DNA from: Sphingobacterium thalpophilum
Lineage (GTDB): Bacteria > Bacteroidota > Bacteroidia > Chitinophagales > Chitinophagaceae
Direction: 5' to 3'
Length of the DNA: 36,385 nt
Assembly (NCBI GenBank): GCA_945871875.1
Contig: CAMBYC010000015.1
Coordinates: 1 to 36,385 of the forward strand
Within the stretch, counting starts at the first letter, position 1, and the number at the start of each line of letters is the position of its first letter. The position numbers and the translations under genes are program-made. The notes beneath the pieces are model-generated. The model searched no databases, was not told where the DNA came from, and was given only the letters and a program-made list of their open reading frames with translations. Of this stretch, positions 16,638 through 24,330 are shown piece after piece.

Positions 16638-17894
16638 ATGGTAAGAAGAAATTTCTTAGGCACAAGTTTATCCTTTTTGGTAGCTATCAATCCTGCATTT
16701 GCAAAGCAAGCAGAAGACTATAGAACCAAAGCAGAACGTTATGGTGCTTCTAATATGGATGACGAAGATTTTTGGGGTTGGATTCGCGAGTCATTTACGG
16801 TTAGTCCAAATATTATCAATCTAAACAACGGTGGCGTTGCTCCACAACCGAAGGTAGTGCAAGATGCCCATATCCGATTTTATCAATATTGCAATGAAGC
16901 CCCCAGTTATTATATGTGGCAGATTCTCGACCAAGGTAGAGAACCCGTTCGCCAAAAGTTAGCAGATTTATCAGGATGTTCACCCGATGAAATTGCTATC
17001 AACAGAAATGCAACAGAAGGTTTGAATACCGTAATTTTCGGATTAAATTTAAAGGCTGGTGATGAAATTGTGCTTACCAAACAAGATTATCCTAATATGA
17101 TCAACGCTTGGAAGCAACGTGAAAAGCGAGATGGCGTAAAACTCGTTTGGCTAGATTTGCCTTTTACTTCTAATGACGATGAAATTGTCAAAACATATAC
17201 TTCTGCTTTCACTTCTAAAACAAGAATTGTACACGTTACACATCTTATCAATTGGAGCGGACAAATTATGCCGATAAAGCGCATCGCACAAGCCGCTCAT
17301 CAACAAGGCATTGAGGTAATAGGAGATGGGGCTCATACATTTGCACATTTTGATTTTAAAATTCCAGATTTAGAATGCGATTATTTTGCAACATCTTTGC
17401 ACAAATGGATGAGTGCACCATTCGGTAGTGGTATGTTGTATATAAAGAAGGAAAGCATCAAAAATGTTTGGGCTTTATTGTCGAACAACGAACCCGACGG
17501 TGGCGATATCCGCAAATTTGAATCATTAGGAACAAGATCTTTTGCATCAGAAATGGCAATTGGAACGGCTGTAGATTTTCACAATGTAATTGGTTCGGCA
17601 AGAAAAGAGGAAAGATTGCGTTACCTCAAAAATTATTGGGTTAAGCAAGTTAAAAATCTTCCGGGAGTAAGTTTTAACCAACCAGATACCAATCATCAAT
17701 CCTGTGCAATTGCGAGCATAAGTATAAAAGGTAAAAAAACAGGAGAAATTTCTAGCGAGTTGTTTACAAAATATAAGATTCACACAGTAGCTATAGATTG
17801 GGAAAATATTCACGGCGTAAGGGTAACCCCAAATGTTTATACATCAAAGAAAGACCTAGATAAGTTGGTAATGGCGATTAAAGGGATGGTGTAA
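16638..17894 (+). CDS. Exported aminotransferase class V (PLP) protein
   Basis: A fold-type I PLP enzyme related to isopenicillin N epimerases and cysteine desulfurases, 418 residues. The PLP lysine is in ATSLHKWMSAPFG and the pyridine-binding Asp in VIGDGAHTFAHFDF. Other conserved parts are INLNNGGVAPQP near the substrate site and NRNATEGLNTVIFG. The N-terminus MVRRNFLGTSLSFLVA resembles a twin-arginine signal (RRNFLG) ending at PAFAK, so the cofactor-loaded enzyme is probably exported folded. The reaction is unknown. It has its own 98-nt upstream gap. Confidence 0.82.
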   Translation: MVRRNFLGTSLSFLVAINPAFAKQAEDYRTKAERYGASNMDDEDFWGWIRESFTVSPNIINLNNGGVAPQPKVVQDAHIRFYQYCNEAPSYYMWQILDQGREPVRQKLADLSGCSPDEIAINRNATEGLNTVIFGLNLKAGDEIVLTKQDYPNMINAWKQREKRDGVKLVWLDLPFTSNDDEIVKTYTSAFTSKTRIVHVTHLINWSGQIMPIKRIAQAAHQQGIEVIGDGAHTFAHFDFKIPDLECDYFATSLHKWMSAPFGSGMLYIKKESIKNVWALLSNNEPDGGDIRKFESLGTRSFASEMAIGTAVDFHNVIGSARKEERLRYLKNYWVKQVKNLPGVSFNQPDTNHQSCAIASISIKGKKTGEISSELFTKYKIHTVAIDWENIHGVRVTPNVYTSKKDLDKLVMAIKGMV

Positions 17895-17918
17895 AATACC
17901 GCATTGCTTTGTTGGATA

Positions 17919-18142
17919 CTAAATTAATAAATAAGCAATTTCTTTATCTGCAATCGATTTTCCCGCTTTAAACAAATTAAAATTTGCTTCTTTTGTAATG
18001 TTGGTTGTAGTGTTTGCTTTCTCTTTTGGTGTTGCTGATGCTTTTGTGAAAGATTTTGTGGCTGCTTGGTTTTAGGTGATGACTCTAGATTGTTCGATTT
18101 GGCATAATGGGAGCATAGAAAACTAGAAGTTACGCTAAGCAA
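17919..18142 (-). pseudogene. Possible decayed gene tail with helicase-type HTH segment
   Basis: On the minus strand a stop-to-stop frame (17919-18071) encodes a Lys/Thr/Ser-rich linker followed by NFNLFKAGKSIADKEIAYLL. The LFKAGKSIADIA-type helix resembles the C-terminal helix-turn-helix of some bacterial helicases. It has no start codon and a stop lies just upstream. A second frame ending in NNLESSPKTK joins it if one frameshift is allowed, which would fit a broken gene. The overlapping 72-residue ORF of the track is probably not real. The assignment rests on recollection of the helix pattern. Confidence 0.22.
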
Positions 18143-18227
18143 TAAAGCTCAGTTTATGCATCTATTAGTGAGATGAAATACATAAGGGTAATTTTTTTGG
18201 GGTATATGGGGTTGTTTTTGTTTTAGG

Positions 18228-18256
18228 TTAGCAGAGAATAAGATATTCTCTGCTAA
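18228..18256 (+). terminator. Perfect inverted repeat, likely transcription terminator
   Basis: TTAGCAGAGAATA-AGA-TATTCTCTGCTAA: two perfectly complementary 13-base arms with a 3-base loop, followed on the + strand by TTTTC. It lies in the convergent gap, 334 nt after the aminotransferase stop. The stem is strong but the U-run is short, so an intrinsic terminator is likely rather than certain. On the minus strand no T-tract follows. Confidence 0.6.
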
Positions 18257-18293
18257 TTTTCAAATCATTTCAATTTAACCCAAATTACAATTT

Positions 18294-18461
18294 ATGGCGT
18301 TGTCTGTAGCATTTGTTTTGCTAACTTCAACATTAACGAGCAAAAAGAAAAGCCTAAAAAACAATGGAAAAAAATGGTTACCAAGTTTTTATAATTTAGT
18401 TAAATGGAATTACGCATTAGAAGTAAAAGTAAATTATTTGGCTAAAGTCATTTCAAAATAA
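18294..18461 (+). CDS. Doubtful small ORF, 55 residues
   Basis: An ATG-to-TAA frame below the size limit of the ORF track. The product begins with a hydrophobic run (ALSVAFVLLTSTL) followed by a basic segment (SKKKSLKNNGKK). The composition would fit a small membrane or secreted peptide. There is no ribosome site, no recognisable relative and no conserved context, and it starts 38 nt after the terminator-like repeat. It may be chance. Confidence 0.18.
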   Translation: MALSVAFVLLTSTLTSKKKSLKNNGKKWLPSFYNLVKWNYALEVKVNYLAKVISK

Positions 18462-18623
18462 CCTTATACTGGGGCAAAAGCTAGGGCCTTTTAAAGAATG
18501 CCTTCAATTGTTTCTAATATGCAATTGGGGTTTAATCAATCTACAAGACCTAATTTTATTTTTATCTTTCGGGACTTTATTTTTGCACTAATAACCTGAA
18601 TGTAGATACATTTTATATTTGAT

Positions 18624-19787
18624 TTACTGTTTGATATAATCAAACCTTCTATATTTTTTTTCTATATCATCGGTAATGAGTTCAAAAAGGTTGCTATTAT
18701 TTTTCCTTAAAAAAAATAATCGTTCTTTTTGTTCTTCTACTAATATTTTTACAGAATCATTTTGGATGATGTAATTAAACGGTTTCACTCCATTGCTATT
18801 TTTTTGTTCTCCTTTGCCATTAGGGTTAAAAATTAAATCTTCATTATTAAATTTCCATGAACCAATAATTTTATTTTCGGTGATATTGTTTGACTGGTAC
18901 TGATTTTCTAATTGTTTATCTAATATTTTTTGAATAGTTTCAATATTTTTATTTTTAATCTTAAATTCACTAATAAATAAATTGGCAATTTCTATTACAC
19001 TCTTTTTGAAAACCTCTGGATAAGAAGCACTTAAGCAGGTATGATTAATTTTATCATAGACCACAACCTTAGCTTTACCACCGGACGCTTTAATCTTTTC
19101 GGCAAATTGTATACTTTGCGTGTAGTGACACAATCTGTCTTCTTTTCCGTGCAATAAAAGTGATGTAGGTGGATTTTCTTTTAAAGTATAAAATGCAGAT
19201 GCCATTTTACTTTTTTCTTCGGTATCTAAACCATAAATTTTTCTTGCTTCACTATTGGGAAATGGAGATTTTTTTTCATCATGGTCTAATAAGTTATACA
19301 TTCCCTCTGCACCTACATAAACTTTACAATGTAGATATTTTTGAGCCACTACGGCAGATAAGGTAGATCCTGCTGAAGCACCACCAAAACCAATTCGAGT
19401 GGTGTCTGCATTAAATCGATCTGCGTTGTCTAAAAACCACTTAACGCTAGATTCCAAATCATTTATTGCATCAGCAAAAGTGGCATTATTCCCTTTACAG
19501 CGATAGGCTAATCCAACATAAATAATACCCAGTTCATTAGCTAAGAAGTTTACATCTCCAGAGAGCGTTGCTGGAGGTACCTCATCTTGTGTACCACCAT
19601 TCCAGCCTCCGCCATGAACAAAAAAGTAAATAGGGTTTTTTTCTAAACTTTTTTGGGGTAATGCAATTTTTATTGGTATTTCATAACTACCCGCTTTTGT
19701 AGCTATAGTATCTATTGTTTTTTGAGCCATGCAGTGTAAAAAAAAACAGCAAGCTATCATTACAAGTATTGGCTTTATTGGTTTCAT
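18624..19787 (-). CDS. Secreted alpha/beta-hydrolase esterase with C-terminal beta domain
   Basis: A periplasmic esterase of the BD-FAE/acetyl-esterase type, 387 residues. The signal peptide ends near HCMAQ. The hydrolase part (about residues 25-270) has the oxyanion motif HGGGW, nucleophile Ser in GGASAGS, acid Asp in HGKEDRL and catalytic His in INHTC. Residues about 300-387 (IIGSWKFNNEDLIFNPNGKGEQ and on) look like a lipocalin-like beta domain and are not part of the usual enzyme. As the last gene of the PUL strand it probably removes acetyl or other acyl groups from the glycan. A 141-nt gap separates it from the ROK gene, so it may have its own promoter. Confidence 0.78.
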   Translation of the reverse strand: MKPIKPILVMIACCFFLHCMAQKTIDTIATKAGSYEIPIKIALPQKSLEKNPIYFFVHGGGWNGGTQDEVPPATLSGDVNFLANELGIIYVGLAYRCKGNNATFADAINDLESSVKWFLDNADRFNADTTRIGFGGASAGSTLSAVVAQKYLHCKVYVGAEGMYNLLDHDEKKSPFPNSEARKIYGLDTEEKSKMASAFYTLKENPPTSLLLHGKEDRLCHYTQSIQFAEKIKASGGKAKVVVYDKINHTCLSASYPEVFKKSVIEIANLFISEFKIKNKNIETIQKILDKQLENQYQSNNITENKIIGSWKFNNEDLIFNPNGKGEQKNSNGVKPFNYIIQNDSVKILVEEQKERLFFLRKNNSNLFELITDDIEKKYRRFDYIKQ

Positions 19788-19928
19788 AATCTTAATTTAT
19801 AAAATCACTATAAGGTCTTTTCGGAAAGGATTTCTAAAATTTAAATTAAAGTTTTTTATTTCCTTCGATATTACTTTTTTTACCCCAAAAACATTTTTTG
19901 ATAAGATTTAATAAGAACGTTAAATTAT

Positions 19929-20870
19929 TTACATTTCCTTTATCAGGTTTTTAATTTTCTGCCAATAGCAGGGCTCAAACAATCTTGCCCCTCCAATAAT
20001 TGAAGCTGTTTCCCCTAATCCTGACACATCAATTGATACGGATGATAAACATTCAATAGCCATTGCAGTTTTCATAGAAGGCAAAAAAAAGTCAGCAGCC
20101 AATGATATATTGCCGCCAATTACTATTTTCTCAACACCAAATTTTTCAACCCAAGGTTTCAGAAAATTATATAAGTCGTTTCCAAATTCTTTAAAAACTG
20201 CTTTAGCCATCTCATCACTATGTGCTGCAATGGCAATGTCTTTGACACTTAAAATTGATTGACCTGTTTTTTTATAATACCTAGTTACCAAGCCCCTTGA
20301 TGAGAAATAATCATCTGCTATCCCAATATCAAAAGGCAAATGCCAAAGACATCCTTTCTGCGGAACATTGTTGCTAGATGTAACGGGTAAACTGTTTTCT
20401 ATAAAAGCAGAACCTAAGCCAGTTCCTAAAGTGATAGCTAATGATTTTTTTGTGCCCATTGTTTTGCCAATCCATTCTTCACCAACTGCAAAAGCCGTTG
20501 CATCATTCATAAAACGAATAGGAAAGTTTTTTGGAAGTGTAAGTAATTTTCTTAAAACATCACCTACATTTATTCCATATAGCTTTTCATACTTATTATT
20601 CTCACCAGTAAATAAAGTGATGCCAGCTTCATACGCAAAAGGACCGGGCATTGCAAAACCTAGTCCTACAATATTTTCTTTTCCCACCTGCTCTATAGTT
20701 TGTTGAATTGTTTTTTCCCAAATTGAAATAATGATATTTGCTTCATCATGATTATCTAATTTACTCTCCGCAAAAGATTGCTGATGTACCTTTTTTTCAA
20801 ATAAATAAAAAGCTGCGCAACTAACATGGCTTCCGCCAATATCTATTCCAATTGCAAATTTATTGTTCAT
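19929..20870 (-). CDS. ROK-family sugar kinase, divergent
   Basis: A cytosolic ROK protein of 313 residues without the N-terminal DNA-binding domain of ROK repressors, so a kinase is more likely. Phosphate-binding motifs are DIGGSHVSCA (residues 10-19) and LGTGLGSAFI. The catalytic Asp is D123 in FMNDATAF. The family zinc motif CxCGxxGCxE is absent, and the usual ExGH is replaced by CLWH (Cys174-His177). Its ATG overlaps the stop of the upstream sulfatase gene (ATGA), so the two are translationally coupled. It would phosphorylate the monosaccharide released by the PUL, perhaps mannose. The altered sugar-contact motif leaves the substrate open. Confidence 0.82.
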   Translation of the reverse strand: MNNKFAIGIDIGGSHVSCAAFYLFEKKVHQQSFAESKLDNHDEANIIISIWEKTIQQTIEQVGKENIVGLGFAMPGPFAYEAGITLFTGENNKYEKLYGINVGDVLRKLLTLPKNFPIRFMNDATAFAVGEEWIGKTMGTKKSLAITLGTGLGSAFIENSLPVTSSNNVPQKGCLWHLPFDIGIADDYFSSRGLVTRYYKKTGQSILSVKDIAIAAHSDEMAKAVFKEFGNDLYNFLKPWVEKFGVEKIVIGGNISLAADFFLPSMKTAMAIECLSSVSIDVSGLGETASIIGGARLFEPCYWQKIKNLIKEM

Positions 20871-22522
20871 TTATTTTTAAACTTTGTATTCTTAATGATC
20901 TCCTGTTTCCCTATATCTGGCACCTTATTCATAAAATCCTGATAATAAGTTTGAAGTCTACCAATATCAGTTGCATACGCTTTGTTATTAATTTGATTAT
21001 CAATTTCAAGTGAATCTGATTTTCGAACAAAAAATTGGTTGCCAAAAAACCTGAAATCATATTTCCTATATGCATCTGTAGGATCAAGCATGATTGCCAG
21101 TTTATAATCTTTTGAAATGATTGCTGCCTGTGACCAACTTTCAGATACAAAGTAGGATCGGTTCATCGGCTCGCCTTTTGTTAATGTGTTAGCAAAAGAT
21201 TGCCCTTGGATGGGATACTTCATTTTTGGCATTTTGAGCCCCAGTAATTCAACTAAAGTAGGGTAAACATCCACTAAACTTACCAATTCTGCTGTCCTTT
21301 TACCATTTTGCTTATTTCCTGGATAACGAATGATTAATGGCACATTTAAAATATCCTCATATACATTTTGCCCAAGCGCTGATTTCTCCACCATCCCATG
21401 ATTGCCTACAAAATCTCCATGATCAGAAGTATAAATAACGATGGTTTCTTCTGATTTACCAGCTTCATCCAATGCCTTCAAAATTTCTCCAACACAATGA
21501 TCCACTTCTGTTACTAGTGCATAATATGCGCCAATATAATTTCGCCAAAGCTGTTCATTGGCATTTGCCTTATCTACGTTCCAAACTTTATTGCCCCCCT
21601 CGCGGATGGATTGCATCAGGGGGGGTAGGTTTTCCTTGATTTCGTATAGACTTCTCGGTTTTTTTATAGTACTGCCTTTATTCCTACCCTCTCCCCACTG
21701 AGATACATTGTACAAATCCATGTATTTTTTCAATGGCGTATAGGGTTGATGGGGTCTATAAAATGTTGCCCAGCAAAAAAAGGGATCTTCACTTTTTTCT
21801 TGTTCTTTTATCATTTGAATTGTTAGCATTGTAGTAAATGCTTCCATAGTCATATTTTCAGGCAGTTCGGTGATGCGTGTACCCAAATCACCAATAGCTA
21901 TTTTCTCTTTTGCCTGCAAAGAACAATCGGTTCCTCTGCCAAATTCAGCGGCCCAATCTTTTGCAAATGCTTTTCCATATCCGTTTTTTTCTACCCATTC
22001 TGTGTAGCTATTTCCGGGTGTTTCATTGCATAAATGGCTTTGCTGCACATCCCAACCTGCATCTACAGCCCCACTTGTATGGCGTTTCCCAAAAGCAAAG
22101 GTTTTATAACTATTTTGTTGAAATAGTGACGCCAAAGAAACAACGTCCTTAATAACACTTGTTTGCTCAGTGTTAGAAAGAAGTCCCATTGTTCTTGGAT
22201 AAAGCCCTGTCATAAGAGCAGACCTAGAAGGAACACATATACCTGTTGCACAATAAGCACTATTGAACACTACTGATTGTTGAGCCAACTTATCAAGATT
22301 AGGTGTGATAACATCCGGGTGACCTTCAAATCCCATCACCTTTTTGTTGTGTTGATCAGCAAAAAGGATTAGTATATTTGGTTTTTTCTTCGTGGTTCTG
22401 ACAATTTTTCCAGTTGGGTGATTTTTCACCTTTGCAGTTTCTGTACCAGACTGTGCATTCACTTTGTAGGTACTGAAAATTAATATTAGTATGATCGTTT
22501 TAAAAGGATTGTATTGTTTCAT
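20867..22522 (-). CDS. Formylglycine-dependent sulfatase (S1 family), first
   Basis: A type I sulfatase hydrolysing sulfate esters in the periplasm or at the surface, 551 residues with an N-terminal signal sequence (hydrophobic residues 8-18). The metal-binding stretch PNILILFADQH precedes the maturation motif CVPSR, whose Cys96 becomes formylglycine. Other conserved parts are FGKRHTSG, FYRPHQPY (substrate and metal side) and YTSDHGDFVGNHGM. The stop overlaps the ROK start by 4 bases. It is 75 nt downstream of another sulfatase gene. The S1 subfamily and the sulfated position cannot be assigned by eye. Confidence 0.93.
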   Translation of the reverse strand: MKQYNPFKTIILILIFSTYKVNAQSGTETAKVKNHPTGKIVRTTKKKPNILILFADQHNKKVMGFEGHPDVITPNLDKLAQQSVVFNSAYCATGICVPSRSALMTGLYPRTMGLLSNTEQTSVIKDVVSLASLFQQNSYKTFAFGKRHTSGAVDAGWDVQQSHLCNETPGNSYTEWVEKNGYGKAFAKDWAAEFGRGTDCSLQAKEKIAIGDLGTRITELPENMTMEAFTTMLTIQMIKEQEKSEDPFFCWATFYRPHQPYTPLKKYMDLYNVSQWGEGRNKGSTIKKPRSLYEIKENLPPLMQSIREGGNKVWNVDKANANEQLWRNYIGAYYALVTEVDHCVGEILKALDEAGKSEETIVIYTSDHGDFVGNHGMVEKSALGQNVYEDILNVPLIIRYPGNKQNGKRTAELVSLVDVYPTLVELLGLKMPKMKYPIQGQSFANTLTKGEPMNRSYFVSESWSQAAIISKDYKLAIMLDPTDAYRKYDFRFFGNQFFVRKSDSLEIDNQINNKAYATDIGRLQTYYQDFMNKVPDIGKQEIIKNTKFKNK

Positions 22523-22597
22523 TTTTTGTTATCCTATAATAAATTGGGGTATCAGGTTCATTTTAATGAATAAGCCTTTGTCAGTAAGACGTTAAAC

Positions 22598-24214
22598 TCA
22601 ATTCACTCCAATCATGTCACGATTCTTCACCCCATCATAATGAATGGATTTGTGCAGTTTTAACCATGCTAATAAATCATCCCGCAATTCGTTTGCTTTT
22701 GCCGCATATTTTTTCTTGTCTGGATTCCGCCCTAAAAGGTTATTCATTTCATAGGGATCATCTTTCAAATTGTATAGAACGTTGACCACAGTTGATTCAG
22801 CTGAATAGGGTATAAACATTTTCCAATTATCTTTTAATATCATGTAGGCAGGTTGTTTGTCCTCATTATACAACCATTCGGTTACCACATATTGACCATG
22901 CATTTTATCGGTTCCTTCTATAAGTCCACGTAAACTTTTTCCATCTGAAGGATGTTCGGGTATATGCAAATAATCATTGATGGTGGCAAACAAATCTACT
23001 GTGGATACATACCCATCTATAGTCGTTTTGGATTTAATTTTTTTTGGAAATCGAATTATTAATGGAATATGTGCAGACTCTTCATAAAACACATTCTTTT
23101 CACGCATTCCATGTGCGCCAAGCATGTCTCCGTGGTCGCTGGTAAAAATTACGAGCGTATTTTCAGCTAATCCTAGTTCATCAAGTTTTCCTACTATTTT
23201 ACCAACCCAATCGTCAATTTCTTTTACAAGGCCATAATAATCTGCAATCATGTATTTTATCTTTTCAGGATTTGCATATTCTGTATGGGTTAATCGACCA
23301 TTTTGACTTCGGTAAGGTGAGTTCAACATTGGGTCTGTAATACTAGCTGGAACTGGCATGTTTTTAAAGGCATACATTCCTGAATAGGGTTTAACCGGTA
23401 GCATTGGAGCGTGTGGAAAATGAAAGGAACAAGTAATGCTAAAAGCGTTTCTTTTATTCCGCTCAAGCGCATCAATTGTTTGCCTAGCCTGAAATGCTGT
23501 GAATGAATTTTCCTGTGGAGTTTGTAGTTCTCCATGAAGATCAGGCTGACTATATTTTGTATTCAACAGTTTAACTTGTTGTTCTGTCATTCCATATCTT
23601 TTATCTAATGGGTTCATCAAGTAGGGCTGCTCAGTAAAACTGTCATACAATTCACCAGGCTGTAATTTTGCGGTTTGAAAAATTGGTTTTAAATAGTCCA
23701 TATATAAAGCGGTAAGCTGCCCTGGGGCAAAGACAGACTTTCCGTTAGATGATTTTAATTGAGGGTTTTGGTACACTTCTGAATGAAACTGAGGACTATG
23801 CCATTTTCCGTAATACTCGCAGCGGTATCCATTTTGGCTTAACAATTCATCAAATGTTGGCATTGGCATTCTGCCAGTTTCCTTTGTGGAATTAGCAATT
23901 TCATTGGTAATTATCTGGTGATTTTCCACTGTGGCCCCTGTTAAAATGGATGCCCTAGTAGGCGCACATACGGCACATTGGGTATATGCATTTTTAAACC
24001 AAACGCCCTGTTTTGCAAGGCTGTCTAAATTGGGTGTCTTTAATATCGTATTTCCTGCTATACTTAGTGCATCAAACCTTTGTTGGTCTGTGATAATAAA
24101 AAGTAAGTTGGGTTTCGTAGGTACCTGTGCTGTAAGGTTTGAAAAGATTAAGAAAACAGGTGCGAGTGAAATTATGGCACAATACCATTTACTTGTATTA
24201 CTATTTTTTTTCAT
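22598..24214 (-). CDS. Formylglycine-dependent sulfatase (S1 family), second
   Basis: A 538-residue type I sulfatase with a signal peptide ending near NLTAQ. Catalytic Cys83 lies in CAPTR, after PNLLFIITDQQRFD, which holds metal ligands. YYGKWHSPQ, FHFPHAPML and FTSDHGDMLGAHGMREK supply the remaining active-site residues expected for the family. It is clearly different from both neighbours outside these motifs, so the three genes look like separate specificities rather than recent duplicates. Lies 116 nt after the third sulfatase gene in transcription order. Confidence 0.93.
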   Translation of the reverse strand: MKKNSNTSKWYCAIISLAPVFLIFSNLTAQVPTKPNLLFIITDQQRFDALSIAGNTILKTPNLDSLAKQGVWFKNAYTQCAVCAPTRASILTGATVENHQIITNEIANSTKETGRMPMPTFDELLSQNGYRCEYYGKWHSPQFHSEVYQNPQLKSSNGKSVFAPGQLTALYMDYLKPIFQTAKLQPGELYDSFTEQPYLMNPLDKRYGMTEQQVKLLNTKYSQPDLHGELQTPQENSFTAFQARQTIDALERNKRNAFSITCSFHFPHAPMLPVKPYSGMYAFKNMPVPASITDPMLNSPYRSQNGRLTHTEYANPEKIKYMIADYYGLVKEIDDWVGKIVGKLDELGLAENTLVIFTSDHGDMLGAHGMREKNVFYEESAHIPLIIRFPKKIKSKTTIDGYVSTVDLFATINDYLHIPEHPSDGKSLRGLIEGTDKMHGQYVVTEWLYNEDKQPAYMILKDNWKMFIPYSAESTVVNVLYNLKDDPYEMNNLLGRNPDKKKYAAKANELRDDLLAWLKLHKSIHYDGVKNRDMIGVN

Positions 24215-24330
24215 TAGCTAAATGTATTTAAAGAAAGTATTATTTGTATTGCTGCTTCATCTCATTCTGGGAAACCTCCCTAAAGGGATGAAACTTCTGT
24301 ATTTTACTTTTCATCTCAACTTTGATGGCA

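Larger units (their letters stand above)
17895..18623. other. Convergent intergenic region
   Basis: A 729-bp stretch between the + strand aminotransferase and the - strand esterase gene. It contains the possible gene remnant at its left end, a perfect inverted repeat at 18228-18256 and one 55-codon frame at 18294-18461. Outside those I see only AT-rich sequence with no convincing gene or repeat. As the meeting point of two convergent units it is the expected place for terminators. Confidence 0.6.

Noticed and set aside
17924-18142. 72-residue minus-strand ORF of the track as an intact gene
   Set aside because: Its Gln/Lys-rich composition is typical of an out-of-frame reading; the neighbouring frame looks more protein-like but is broken.
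18228-18256. Hairpin as a fully bidirectional terminator
   Set aside because: Only the + strand has a short T-run after the stem; the minus strand has none.
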